Positions 1 through 11,352 of a DNA stretch of 64,000 nt are shown here, one piece after another (positions within the stretch are counted from its first letter, which is position 1; every line of letters begins with the position of its first letter). Made by a program: the position numbers and the translations under genes. A model generated the notes under the pieces. It was not told where the DNA came from and did no database searches. It worked only from the letters and a program-made list of their open reading frames with translations. The stretch comes from Tretioscincus oriximinensis (lineage: Eukaryota; Chordata; Lepidosauria; Squamata; Gymnophthalmidae), in contig JAJVDF010000377.1 of the NCBI GenBank assembly GCA_022410635.1, forward strand, positions 648,607 through 712,606, given 5' to 3'.

Positions 1-40
1 TGCATCTGAAGAAATAGAGTAGTCTGCTGAAGCTGCTGCT

Positions 41-108
41 GCCTCTCCTTTCTCCTTCCCACTCCCCTTTCCTCCCCTCTTTCCCACCCTCTCCTCCTCC
101 AAAAACAT
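41..108. repeat. Pyrimidine-rich low-complexity stretch
   Basis: Almost uninterrupted C/T tract made of CTCC and TTCC runs. No gene is visible from 1 to 500. Confidence 0.6.
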
Positions 109-261
109 ATACTATAGCCCAAAGGTTGTAAAAGGGCAGTGCTGGCCTTCACACCCATCCTGTCAATCAGGAGATGATCACAACTCAGTGACAGCCAACA
201 ACCAATATCTTTGATGTGATTTCAGATAAGCAAAATGTCCTAGACTAGAGTTCAAAGAAAC

Positions 262-340
262 AGTCTTGCTGGTCTGAGTTTAGGATTTCTAGGAAAGGAA
301 TTTCATGGCACCTTAGAAACTGACAAGGAAAAGGTAGGAA
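262..340 (+). repeat. R120 retroposon fragment (sense)
   Basis: R120 is my label for a dispersed element of about 120-133 bp. In sense it runs from AGAAATAGCCGTGTTAGTC through a CACTTTGAGACTAAC or CACCTTAGAAACTAAC core to TCTACTTCTTCAGATG. This diverged copy keeps the core and the AAAAAGGTAGG block. Confidence 0.45.
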
Positions 341-501
341 GCAGCAATTCTCATAAACAAGCTCATTATGTCTGTTTTTCTTGTTGGTCACAAAGGTACG
401 AGATCCCACTGCTAAATGTCCTAGATTACATGCAAGCAATTTGTATTGGCAAGAATCCAAAGTGAGAGTTGGAAGCCAAAATTTGTAAAGAAAGCATTGT
501 T

Positions 502-1021
502 GGGTGGGACCTTCTCAGTGATGGCCCCTAACTATGGAACAGTCTCCCCCTTGAGATGCATCAAACATCAACACTGTAAACATTCAGAAAATGTTTGAAG
601 ACACACCTCCAGCCATTGGTTGAAGAAACAGCTTCCACTTCCCCACTTTCAGATACTGTTTTAATATTTTAATCCATTAATTTTATATCTACCGTAAAAA
701 CCTAAGAAGAGCCATACTGGATCAGGCCAGAGCTCATCTAGTCCAGCATTCTGTCTCACACAGAGGTCCACCAGATGCACCTGGGCAGTCTGAACAGAAG
801 AAAGCAAAATAACCTGTTCATGACTCCCTGCAAATGGTATTTCAGGAGTACTACCTGTTGCTCTGTCCCGGAGGCAACATCCAGACATCCATTCTAGTAC
901 CCATTTATACCCTTGGTGTCCATAACCTGTCTAGTCCTGTCTTGAAGTTTGTTATTTTTAGCTGTCTTGAGATCATTGGTACAGGGCAGGATATAAGTAT
1001 GTACAAACAAATAAATAAATT
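502..1021 (+). repeat. L2-type LINE 3' end, split by a CR1 insertion
   Basis: 502-690 encodes, with a 2-nt frame shift and an in-frame stop, the L2 C-terminal pattern FSVxAP then LWNSLPLEMHQ. The 3' tail resumes at about 951 with GGCAGGATATAAG and an AAATA-rich end. The gap is filled by an antisense CR1, so the L2 copy is older. Confidence 0.65.
693..950 (-). repeat. CR1 LINE 3' end, antisense
   Basis: Reads on the plus strand as the recurring block 'GGATCAGGCCAGAG..CTAGTCCAGCATTCTGTCTC..GGTCCACCAG..CACCTGGGCAG', the reverse complement of a reptilian CR1 3' end. It interrupts an L2 copy. Confidence 0.75.
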
Positions 1022-1188
1022 TACGTGTTTACATAACTGCATAAGACCCAAGGTGCAATGTTATGCATGCTTTTATGATAACGAATCGCACCAAGGTTTT
1101 AAAGGCCCATTCTGGATATGTTAAAAGTTTATTTGGAAAAACACACTGCAGTTTAAGAGCATTTATTGTTTTATGCTCATGAAGCATA

Positions 1189-1325
1189 AGGTGACCTTGG
1201 GGCAGTCATAGTTCTTTAGAACTCTTTCAGCCATGCAGTTCACAGAGTATCTGTTCTGGAGAAAGCAGCAAAAGCGATGAGAGCCACCCCTTTTCTGAAA
1301 GGGGTGTTATAAATCATCATCAACA
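1189..1325 (+). repeat. Sauria-type SINE body fragment
   Basis: Contains the SINE body phrases GTGACCTTGGGGCAGTC, GTTCTTTAGAACTCTTTCAG and CTGTTCTGGAGAAAGC. The tRNA-like head is missing. Confidence 0.65.
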
Positions 1326-1328
1326 CCA

Positions 1329-1605
1329 TTTGGTTTTTATACCCCACTCTTCTCACCCAAAAGGTCTCTCGGTGCTTTTACAAGGTTAATTTTCACCTGA
1401 AAGCTTATATCTATATTATTTTCCCAAGCAGGTTAATGGTAGTACTTATTTATCTAACTGAAATGTAGATTGCAAATCTATTTTTTTCAAATAGCTGGGT
1501 TGGTTAGAGCTGAAGACCAGTAGAGGGTGCTCACCCCTCAAAATCGGATCTCTTATTTGAAAGACCTGCTTTTAGCAACTGCACCAGTCATGCCTCCATA
1601 ATAAA
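1329..1605 (-). repeat. tRNA-headed SINE, second type, antisense
   Basis: Shares the block TAGAGCTGAAGACCAGTAGAGGGTGCTCACCCCTC and the TTTTTATACCCCACTCTTCTCACC end with the copy at 37158-37488. Diverged and partly deleted. Confidence 0.5.
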
Positions 1606-1608
1606 TTT

Positions 1609-1644
<36 letters not shown>
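1609..1644. repeat. (ATC)n microsatellite
   Basis: About 12 uninterrupted ATC units followed by an ATT-rich stretch. Confidence 0.95.
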
Positions 1645-1646
<2 letters not shown>

Positions 1647-1649
1647 TAT

Positions 1650-2507
1650 TATTATTACTGTAAGTAGAACAAAGCTCTTTTCATTGAAGCAAAGGGGCTT
1701 TTACTTTTAGCAAGCATACCTAGCACATAAACTCACAGCAATTATCTATGGCAGTAGTTCATCAGACACTACAATAGCCAAATATATCTCAGATTTAGCT
1801 CTTTCTAAAGAATTACCACATGACCTGTAAAGTACAAGAGGAAAAGATTTCTTCTCAGTCTTACTCACTATTAAAAACAGCATAAATATTTGATAGAATT
1901 AATATCTATTACACTAAAACATTTGAGCTCCCTATTTTCTGCTGCAAGGGGATAATTTGTAAAGCAATGCAAATTTAACAAGGTTACATCCCTTTAGTTA
2001 GAAAGAGACCTCAATTTTTCCTCCTGTAACACGTCTAGGACATGAAAAGAATCTTTCTGAAGTAATTTAACAAGTAAAGTCCTCTCAAAGTGGGGACTGA
2101 GTCACTTCCCTTTCAACTGTTCCTTTCTCTGTATCTGTTATTTCCTTCTATTCCTCCGTCTCATTCACTTCCACCTTTAACTACACGCAAATTATAATTA
2201 GCAACAGTGAAATCTTTCTTCTCCCTGATTAAATTCTACTTGAAAAGAATTGCTTTCCCCCCTCAGTATGTTTTTTCCACAATCACTAATTCAGTATAAT
2301 CAAAGTATTTGGATTTGACCAAAAGAAATTGTAGCAAAGTTATAGAATCACTTGAGGAATGTTTTGGGATGCAAGGCATGCAGCTCCACCTTTTCTTTTA
2401 CGAATACTCTCCACACGGATGAAGAGAAGATATTTGACTCACCTATTCTGGAAGTACAAACCAGAAATCTAACAGAGTTTGGGTGCATTCAGTCATAATA
2501 AATAGTG
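1650..2507. other. Unassigned AT-rich DNA
   Basis: No gene, recognisable repeat or long hairpin seen. Confidence 0.5.
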
Positions 2508-3048
2508 CACCTCAGAAATGCCTCATAAAGACAAGATGTGACGTTTTATGTTTGCAGGTCTTCTCTAATCCACTTTTTCTTTCACACAATTTTAAGGAAA
2601 TAATGAAAGGTAAAACTGGTGTGTGTAATCCAATCTGAAAAATCCTTCAGAGGTACTTCATAGAGCCAGTATGTGATACTTGGTGTTCCCAAATCTTCTC
2701 TCATCCACCTTTTCTTTCCGCACAATGTTTAAAAGAGAGTGGAGGAACAGGATGGAGTATGTAAACAATTCTATCTCAGGTGCTTCAGAGGTGCCTCAAA
2801 GAGACAATGTAGGACATCTGGTGTTCCCAAACTTTCTTTAATCCACTTTTTTTCTTCCACAGATGGCAGATGGGTTGTGTGTAAACAATCCTACCTCAGA
2901 CNCTCTGAGGTACCTCACAGAGATAATGTGTGGTGCTTAGTGATCTCTAATTGACCTTTTCTTCCACAGAATTTTTAGGAAAGGGTGGAGGGCAGCCAGG
3001 CATGTGTAACAATCCCACATTAAAAGCTCCTCAAAGATACTTTGTTGC
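2508..3048. repeat. Tandem repeat, ~116-138 bp units, four copies plus partial
   Basis: The anchor GAGGTACCTCACAGAG (variants AAATGCCTCATAAAG, AGGTGCCTCAAAGAG) recurs near 2517, 2651, 2789 and 2908, with a last partial unit near 3027. Each unit then contains TCTAATCCACTTTTTCTTCCAC and a GGAGGG..GTGTGTAA block. The last two spacings (about 119 and 116 bp) are shortened by deletion. Short open frames inside are by-products of the period. Confidence 0.8.
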
Positions 3049-3968
3049 AAGAACACAAATAAGTGGTAAAACTAGTAGCAAAGTTTTAAAAGCAAATTTT
3101 CTTCTTTTTATTAGTCTNGAAAGGAAAGTGATAGAAAGACTGTCACTGTCATTGTAATTTGGTTTATCATTGCTCCACACTACCACCACAGCCATGACCA
3201 CTTCCTGTCCCTCCTCCAATTAGGTGCTGTTNTGACACATTCCAGGAAGAAAACTGGTATAGTCCTGTTTTTCAAGACTGAAGGTGGATTAAAAGCACCT
3301 TAGTGTCTATTACTTCACCCTTATAAAGATTTCAGAGATTCAATTATCATCATTATGTTCTTAAAAGACTCTTTTGTTGTCTTTCTGATCCGTATTGTAT
3401 TTTATCTGGAACAAGGGTTGTGACCTCCCTTATTCAACAACAACACATAGAAAGGAGACCCCTAGACCTTTGTCATGTGTAAAAATCCTCCAGGTTGTCA
3501 ACACCTGAGGAAAAATTATAATTANAAATTCAAATTTTGTGTTCAAGTGTTCTTTACTCACATTCTATACTTTTGTTTAGAACTTGAACAAGAGAAAGTC
3601 TTCTTTAGCATATCATAATCCAACATTTGTAAAGCAATGTTAACAATCCACCCAACTGTGCAATACTAATTCTTATGTAAATATTACAAAATATTATTTC
3701 AAGCTGATAACAATGAAAGTACTGCAGACAGAAACATCTGAAGCTTACTGATGTAGCTATTTGAAATTAGAATGTGCACAGCCTTAGATAGTTTTTGAAG
3801 TTACAGTTCTATTAAAGTAAACAAACAGATTATGAATTTAACTTGTATTTTGCCTCTAAAATGGCCTTAATAAAATGTAACAGTCCCCTACAATTTAAAT
3901 ACTGTGAAGATTATTGCAAGAAAACATGCACATACGTAGGCACCCTTTTCAAACATACTGCTATTTTG
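3049..3968. other. Unassigned AT-rich DNA
   Basis: No gene or recognisable repeat seen. A few isolated ambiguous bases. Confidence 0.5.
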
Positions 3969-4080
3969 GAAGAAGTAGACATGTCTACGAAAGTTCACGC
4001 CACCTATCTTTCTCCAAGTGTTACAAATCCCCTTGCTGGACTTTCTAACTAAGATTAACACGGCTATTTCTCTGAAATCG
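3969..4080 (-). repeat. R120 retroposon, nearly full length (antisense)
   Basis: Plus strand runs from AGAAGTAGACATGTCTACGA to TTAACACGGCTATTTCTCTG, covering both ends of the element. Diverged. Confidence 0.6.
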
Positions 4081-4446
4081 ACTACAATTGTATTTTGGAA
4101 CTAGAACTGAGATACAGTAAAAATCCTAAATGCTAGATTAAAATCCTAAGTAACACTTTTGTTTTAAAAAAGTCAGCCTGAACATAAGCATAAATATAGA
4201 AATTAACTATATAACAGTTCCTTGGGGCAGAAAAACCAAGTGTCCCCCCAAGCCTGCCCGTTTGTCTTACCGTCTTTTTAAACAATTACTGCTTTAGCAG
4301 TTCTGAAGTGTTGTCCACACAAAGCAGTTATCAGCATCACAGGTAAGACAAAAGGGCTCACTTGGGAGGCCTATAACCTCAGGGGAGCCAGGGCCCTGTC
4401 CCACTTGCCCAATTGTAGCCCCACCCCTGCTATATGAACAGATTAA

Positions 4447-4530
4447 ATGTAAGAGGTTGAATCAGAAAACAGCCCATCTAATCCAGCACCCTATCTCACA
4501 GAGTACCCTACTAAGTGCACCCTGGGCATT
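4447..4530 (-). repeat. CR1 3' fragment, antisense
   Basis: Contains CAGCCCATCTAATCCAGCAC and CTCACAGAGTACCC, part of the antisense CR1 3' block. Confidence 0.55.
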
Positions 4531-5261
4531 CTTTCCTCCCCCTTTTCTTAACAATTTGCACTGCAGGGCACACACTAATATCACTTCAGTATTTAGCAAC
4601 ACCCTGACCTTGAAGTCTTATATTCTACAACAGAGATCAAGTGAGCTACTGAAAACAATTCTGAATATCAGGATGCTACCTTCTCTTTTAAGACATTGAG
4701 ACTTTTGTATAGTGATCGCAAACAATGCAATATTTCTCCATTTTCTTTTCAGATCCCATATTTAGCCAACAAAGACTGCAGCTCCTTGCAATGTGAGCAG
4801 TTCCTGTTTAATGAAACACTGATAAAATGGCTGTGTGTTTTTTCAACAGAGCATTAAAGTTCACATTCTTTCTAACTCCTACAGTTAGGTAATTACAGAT
4901 AGATCAGGAACCTCAGTTGAAAGACTATACTAAGCATCTTTTATATTAAAACTTGCCCTGTTGGACAGGGCTGAATATAATTTTAACCTTGGATTATTTG
5001 AACTGAAACACAACTCACTGGACTGTGAAAAGGAGAATGGAAGTAGAAAATACAACAGTTAATATGAACTTCTTTACATTTGTGCAAACAGAACCGCAGG
5101 CTATTATGGCCTGTGACTGCAGATATATTCACACTTCAGAAATTCAGGTTTACAGCTTGATTCAAAATAAAAAAACAAAAGGAGTTTTGCCATCATGATT
5201 TACCATTGTGGGGAGAAGCTGGTTAAGGCATTTGGTCTAAATAGTAAATTTATTTGAAGCC

Positions 5262-5670
5262 TGCCATAGCTTCGGAACAACCACACCGACAATCGATGTG
5301 TTGATAAACTGTTTTATTCAGCTCTGTGGCTGGCAAATGAATCAGAACTGGAGTTCTGAACTGCCCCAAATATGGTCCTTTTATACTATGGCCTTGGGCC
5401 CCTCAGCCAATGGGTAATCAATGTGGACCCCCATCTAGAATGCTCCCCAACAACAATCAGGATGTGTTGTTCCCTATTTAACAAGTAAACAATCAATTGT
5501 TCTAATGGACCACAGTCTTAACCCTTTATGGCAAGGATGCTATCCTTAACAATTTCTATGTTTGTTTTTTACTCAAGTATCATTTAGAATTAAGTTAGAT
5601 CCTGCGCATAAAATACTAGTGCTCCAGGGGAGAACAAACTAAGAGTTTAGTTAGATTTTGGCCCTACAGG
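5262..5670 (-). mobile_element. Probable solo LTR (minus orientation)
   Basis: On the minus strand the order is TGTAGGGCC start (5670), CCATTGG box (CCAAT on plus at 5407-5411), TATAAAAG (5378-5385) and AATAAA (5313-5318), the U3-R layout of an LTR promoter and poly(A) site. No gag, pol or env frame flanks it. The downstream edge and target duplication could not be fixed, and the family is unknown. Confidence 0.45.
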
Positions 5671-5967
5671 ACTATAGGATACTTTTCCACACACTAGTTC
5701 CACCTCCTGTTAGCATGCCCTCTCTATACAGAATAGAATATAAACTAGGATAATGCAGCCCAAAATAGTTTTCCAGATCAATTACCTGTAGACTTTGACA
5801 TGGAGGTCTAGTAGCATGTTAAGGCTCTACCCTGGAACAGGGCCTATATGTAGAAGGCACATACCCTATTATCCTGGTACTGTATAAGGAGGGCCTTTTA
5901 GTGGCACAACAACATGTCTGAATGAAACAGGTTCTCTTGGGAACTTCAAAGACCAGGAACATATTTT

Positions 5968-6300
5968 ATCACCTAGAGGGTCATTGGCCTATGGAATTTA
6001 CTTCCAGAAGAGGTGCTAGTAGCTAGCAGCCTGGATAACTTTAAGACAGGATTAGACAAGTTCACGGAAGCCACGGGTATAAACAGCTACTAGGATGGAT
6101 GCCTTGATACTGCCTCTGAGATGAAGCAACAGGCAATATTCCTGAAATGCTTTTGCAGGGCATCAAGAACAGTTGAAGATTATGCCTTCTTCTATTCCAG
6201 ACTGCCCAGGTACAATTGGCAGGCCACTGTGTGAGATAGAAAGCTGGACTAGATGGGCTCCAGCCTGATTCAGCATGGCTCCGCTTATGTTCTTGTGTTC
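5968..6300 (+). repeat. CR1 LINE 3' end, sense
   Basis: Contains TGGAATTTACTTCCAGAAGAG, AGACAGGATTAGACAAG and the 3' block ending in GCTTATGTTCTTG, the complement of the antisense copies elsewhere. Confidence 0.75.
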
Positions 6301-6837
6301 ATTCCTGACCTTTTAGAAGCACCAGTACTGTTGTGAGAGTAAAATAAAAGAAGGAAATAGTATTCACCACATTGAGTTCTTTTGGCATAAAGTCAAGAAC
6401 AGCCACACTCAGATATGTAAAAAAAAAGTATTTAATGATTAGTCTTTAAACCATATTACAGTTAAAACAAATAAATGTCAACCAGCAAACAGGCCAAACA
6501 TAATTAAAATACAGATACAATACATAACCCATTAAAAACTAGCAAAATAATCACTAGGAGAAAAAATGAGTAAAAGGCTATGAGCCGATGCTCTTAATAA
6601 CCTATTCAATTATTAAAACACGACCANACTCTGTTAGATATGTAGATGATTCTAATATAATGGAAGAAAAGTGAAGAAGAATTAAAGAGTCTCTTGTTGA
6701 GGGTGAAAGAAGAGAATAAAAAAGCTTGATTGAAATTCAACATTTAAAAAATCTAAGCTGATGGCATCTGGTCCCATCACCTTCTGGCGAAAGAAATTGA
6801 AGCAGCAGCAGATTTCTNCCCCTTAGATTCAAAGATT

Positions 6838-6995
6838 ATAAGAACATAAGAGAAGCCCTGCTGAATGAAGCCACAGCCCATCCAGACCAGCATTTTATCT
6901 CACACAGTGACCCATCATTTGCACCTGGCCCATCATTTGCATCTCCTCCCATACAGTATCTGCTCACACCATAAGAATTTCTGATGAGACTATTC
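6838..6995 (-). repeat. CR1 3' end, antisense
   Basis: Begins AGAACATAAGAGAAGCCCTG and continues through the CAGCCCATCCAGACCAGCAT block. The phrase CATCATTTGCA is locally duplicated. Confidence 0.7.
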
Positions 6996-7034
6996 TGATA
7001 GTCCCACTTCCTTCTCTCACCAAAGAGGTGTAGA

Positions 7035-7315
7035 AACTTGGGAGGGCCTTCACTGTGATAGCCCCAGATTATGGGATTCCTTCCCCTCTGAGGTGCATCA
7101 GGTACCTACACTGAACACTTTCAGATGTCTGGTGAAGACACACCACACTCACCTTCGGCTAAGCCAAAAATTCCCCATTATTTAAAAGCACTGTTCTGTT
7201 TTCAACTGTTCTATTTAAATCTGCTTTATGGTTTTTTTATTGTGATCCGCCAGACCTTCAAGAATAAGGCAGAATATAAATGTAAGTAAATAAATAACAT
7301 AACATAACGCAAGGT
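7035..7315 (+). repeat. L2-type LINE 3' end
   Basis: GGAGGGCCTTCACTGTGATAG, then TGAGGTGCATCAGGTACC, matches the L2 C-terminal coding block seen at 502. It ends in GGCAGAATATAAATG and an AAATA tail. Confidence 0.6.
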
Positions 7316-7393
7316 TTGTTTGTTATTTAGTTATGAGACCATATCAAATCCAGTTACAAGATACAAAAATAAAATCATAAAAGTGGTAGTCTA

Positions 7394-7407
7394 CCCCCCC
7401 CCCCCCC
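7394..7407. repeat. Poly(C) run
   Basis: Fourteen consecutive C on the plus strand. Length is likely to be unreliable in the assembly. Confidence 0.9.
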
Positions 7408-7906
7408 ATCTCTGTTGTTGTCCATTTTTGCACCTTCTCTAGTTCTACACTGTAAACAGTGAGCGCAGCCATGGAATCAAAACCTTGAAAGCTGAATTGT
7501 GGCTGCGTTACACTTCCACTAACAAGAAAGGGTTATTAAACAAGCTAGAAGTTCAGATCAAGGCCTAAACACATGTAGCTGCTTATTTTTCACTTGATTG
7601 TTTCAATGGGAACCTTGTTCTGTTCTCTATAAACAGAATAAGAAAAAGCCACTTACAGTCTTACCTAACTCAAATCTGCACCAGAAAAATGAAGATTAAC
7701 TTTTTTCTTTCTTTTACTCTTCCGCAACACAACAGAAGCTTGTATTTTTAAAGCAGTATTTAAGTTAATGGAAATAGTCTGCTGAAACCAGCTGGGGTTG
7801 CAAACTGTTCTACCATTCAAACCATGTGCTCTGGACACAGCTCTAAACAAACATTCATGGGCAGGCAAAACATCAAAAACACAAACTGAAAAAGTAAACT
7901 TGGCTA

Positions 7907-7970
7907 TGAAAGCTCATGCTGTCCACCTTTTTCTTGTTAGACTCTAAGATGCTACAGGACCCCCTTAAAC
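7907..7970 (-). repeat. R120 retroposon fragment (antisense)
   Basis: GAAAGCTCATGCTGTCCACC, then TCTTGTTAGACTCTAAGATG: an older R120 subfamily piece. Confidence 0.5.
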
Positions 7971-8119
7971 ACTATTTCCTAAACATAGATGATCAATTTT
8001 CTGCCACAAAAATATACATTCATTTCAGCACCAAAAGTAGGCAGAGCCTAGTCCTCCTTATCTGTAGTTTCTCAAGAGACCAGTCCTTATGAAATGTTCA
8101 GGATCAGTGGCTACTATCT

Positions 8120-9165
8120 CTGATTGAGAAGACAGGACTCGCTGGAATAGGCCCTATTGTGGGAAGGAGGTGGGAGAAAATGAAGATAAGATGGAAATAT
8201 CATGGAGGCAACAAACATGAATGTGGCCAGACTTTGGGAGACAGTAGAAGGCAAAGGGACTTGATNTGCGATGGTCCATAGGGCTATGAAGAGTCAAACA
8301 CAACTGAACGATTGAACAAATCTGCCTGTCGATCTTAAAGGAAATAAATTCTGATTGCTCATTGGATGAATAAAACCTGGAGCTGAAGCTCAAATATTTT
8401 GGCCCCATAATGGCTTTGGCGACCAACATATTTTAAAACCATCTTTAGTTCTGAAGAACTACACTCAACCAGGAAAAAAATAGTTAAAAATGACATGCGT
8501 GACTGAAGTCAATGAGAAGACAGGACTTGCTAGGAAAGACACTGATGCTGAGAAAGGTGGAAGGCAAAGAAGAAGGCAGTTGCCAAGGATGAGATGGACA
8601 GAGAGTATCTGAAGAAGTAGATGTGTCTACAAAAGATCATGCCACCTACCTTTCTCCTGTTAATCTCCAAGTGCAACAAGCCCCCTTGCAGGACTTTCTA
8701 CTAAGACTGACATGGCTNTTTATCTGAAATGGATAGAATGTAATGGATAACACGAACATAAGCTTGGTCAGACTTTGGGAGGCAGTGGATGATAGGGGGA
8801 CCTAATGTGCAATGGTTCATGCGGTCATTAATAGTTAATACGAAAGGAAATCCACCCTGACTGCTTATTGGAAAGGTGATCACAAATCCTGTTCACAAAT
8901 TCTGAAGTTGAAGTTCAAATATTTTGGCCATGCCATGAGAATCAGGACTCACTGGAAAAGACCCTGATGCTTGGAAAGGTGGAAGACAGGAAAAGAAGAG
9001 AAAGGTCAAGGATGAGTTGAATTGAGAGTATCAGGGGAGCAACAAACATCAGATTGGTCAGACCTTTTGGAGGAAGTGGAAAACTGAGGGACCTGGTGTA
9101 TGATGGTCCATGAAGTCACAAAGAATTTGAGAATACTAAATGATAGACTAAACGACAAATATCTC
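8120..9165 (+). repeat. Tandem BovB (RTE) LINE ORF fragments, three units
   Basis: Three head-to-tail units (about 8120-8335, 8336-8855, 8856-9165) each repeat the BovB C-terminal coding order: CTCAAATATTTTGGCC, AGACAGGACTC, AAGGATGAGATGGACAGAG, GGCCAGACTTTGGGAGGCAG, GGTCACAAAGAGT. All units carry stops and indels. The middle unit holds an R120 insertion. Confidence 0.7.
8605..8736 (-). repeat. R120 retroposon inside a BovB unit
   Basis: Runs from CTGAAGAAGTAGATGTGTC to ACATGGCTNTTTATCTG and splits BovB between GACAGAGAGTAT and its continuation. The flanks GATGGACAGAGAGTAT and ATGGATAGAATGTAAT may be a decayed target duplication. Confidence 0.6.
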
Positions 9166-9630
9166 TGATGTCTGTATGGATGTCTCTTACATAGAAGAGA
9201 ATAACGATTCTGATCAAGATTAGAATTAAACTGTTTCAATCGAGAGAGTGTTCTTAAAAGAGCAGTAGTCTTCAATGAACAAGAGTCAAGAAAAATCCAT
9301 ATTTATAAGCTTTAAAGACTTTATTTCACTCACCTATAGCCTGAGCAAGTGCAATGACAACCTCCTGGCATGTCGTAACTTCTGTGACACCACAAACAAT
9401 TCTCTGAACTCCGTCGACCCATACCTTCAGCTCCATCATTTACCAGATCATCCAATGGCCATGGATGCAGTTACCAAATTGTCAAGTCATGTTCACAGCT
9501 ACCTCACACAGTGCCAATGTATTGGTAGTGATTCTCTGAAAAAAAGAGAGAGGATAGAATAATGTAAACAATATGTCATGCGATACTGAAANAGCTGAGG
9601 AAAGCAGCTTTGATAGGGCTTCTCCCAATA

Positions 9631-9835
9631 ATGGGTGCTTCAAAAAAATGTATACACACTTTGAACTTTCATACGATGTACAGAATCAGTGGTGACTCGT
9701 ACTCAGAATTGTATTGATGCTGCAGGTCACCAATTTGAACAGTATTAACATTTGTTATTTATTTAACTTTGTAGAACAGTAAATAAATTTTCTAGGNAAG
9801 TTCACAGTGTGTATACATTTTTTTGAAGCACCCTG
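9631..9835. mobile_element. Mariner-like MITE, 205 bp, TA-flanked
   Basis: Inverted ends match over about 36 bp: GGGTGCTTCAAAAAAATG then TATACACACTTTGAACTT on the left, with the reverse complement on the right. TA dinucleotides flank at 9629-9630 and 9836-9837, the Tc1/mariner target signature. No transposase frame. Confidence 0.8.
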
Positions 9836-9837
9836 TA

Positions 9838-10227
9838 TAGTGTAACAGTTTACCCAGGGGAGTGACAACAGTGAGTGCTGCAATATTTAAGGGAAGTGAC
9901 ACATGTGTGTATGCTGAAAACAGCGAACACACATGCACGGACAGCCCCAATTTTGCCAGCAAAACACCCAGATGTGAGAACCAGAGGCCATTAATTGCAA
10001 TTATTACGTGATATTGCTCCATGCTGTGATATTTTATTGGATGCACCCTTTGATAACCTTCTTGAAACAGCAGATTTGCCAATAATGTACATCTTGGAAG
10101 AGATACTGAAGTCTCATTGCTTTAGAATTGTGAACAAAAATTTAAAAATTACATACTGAGAAACAATTCAGATTTAAAAGGTAGGACAGGCTCAGAAGAT
10201 TCCAGAATCTAAGAGGAACCCATAGCA
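9838..10227. other. Unassigned DNA
   Basis: No gene or recognised repeat. Confidence 0.4.
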
Positions 10228-10790
10228 TATCTATGATTCTGTGATTCTAGTCCAGCATCTTGTCTCACACAGAGGTCCAAAATTGCTTCTGGTTTTTAAA
10301 CTTCATGAAAATTGGTTTAGAGGAATCCCTCTGTCTCTCCAAACTAGAGGTAGTAATATCTATTTTAGTAACTATAGGTACACCTTGCCTCCATGGATGT
10401 AAGAATACAAGAACATAAGAGGAGCCCTGTTGGATCAGACCATCCTGCCCTCCAGCATCTTGTATCGCCTAAGAATGTAAGAAAAGCCCTGCTAAATCAG
10501 GACACAGCCCATCTAGACCAACATTTTGGCTCACATAGTATGCCAAAATGATTCTGGGCATGTCAAACAATAGATAAAAGTTAAACTTTCACCTGCTCTC
10601 AACCCCATGTAAATGACTTTTAGAGGCTTCCTGCCTATCTCTCCAACCTGGTATCCATTCTAGTAGTAATCAATAAAGCTGTCNTCTGTGAATTTATCAA
10701 ATTCTTTTCTAAAGCAATTCAGGCTAGGTANCGTCACCAATGCTTCTGAAAGTAAACTCCATAAAATGGTAACCCTCTGAATAAAAATGA
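10228..10790 (-). repeat. CR1 cluster, three antisense pieces
   Basis: Antisense CR1 3' heads recur near 10245, 10400 (AAGAACATAAGAGGAGCC) and 10468 (AAGAATGTAAGAAAAGCC). The last extends through CTTCTGAAAGTAAACTCC to the MITE at 10813. Confidence 0.7.
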
Positions 10791-10812
10791 AACTTTAAAT
10801 GAAATTGACTTA

Positions 10813-11022
10813 GGCTGACCAGATGACCCCTTTTGGGAGGGGGTTGAAAACCAGGTTTTGCGGTGCCTCCCAGTACTTTCTGAGGAAATTTTTTTAAGAT
10901 TTTTTTTGAAAAATATTTTGTTTTTAAATTTTTTTTCCTCAGAAAAAAACTGGAGGCACCCCAAAAATGGGTTTTCAACACACCCACACACCCACCCACA
11001 CAAAAGGGGTCAGCTGGTCAGC
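10813..11022. mobile_element. Long-hairpin MITE, copy 1
   Basis: The element is close to a full-length palindrome. Outer arms are GGCTGACCAGATGACCCC and its complement. Inner arms are GGTGCCTCCCAGT..CTGAGGAAA and TTTCCTCAG..CTGGAGGCACC around a T-rich centre. TA lies just left (10811-10812). The right-arm side carries an ACACCC-rich expansion. Same family as 48286-48481. Confidence 0.8.
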
Positions 11023-11187
11023 TGATAACATCAAGACCCAAGCATAGTTTAGATACACGCAAAGAACCTAAAGATAAAGTAGCTTATTTTAAAACTTTAC
11101 TTTCGTAGTTAATTGAAGCCAATAACTAATTAATNGCCATGTTGCTTATATCCTCATATTTAATAAAAATGAATAATTTTCAATGAG

Positions 11188-11352
11188 AACATAAGAGGAG
11201 CGTTGCTGAATCAGACCAGAGCCCATCTAATCCAGCATTCTGTCTCACACAGAGACCCACCAATTGCACCTGGGCAGTCTGAACAAAAGAAGGCAAGATG
11301 TTCACCTGTTCTCAAATCCCTGCAAATGGTATTTCACGAGTACAACTAGAAC
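11188..11352 (-). repeat. CR1 3' end, antisense
   Basis: GAACATAAGAGGAGCG through CACCTGGGCAGTCTGAAC and TGGTATTTCACGAGTAC. Confidence 0.75.
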
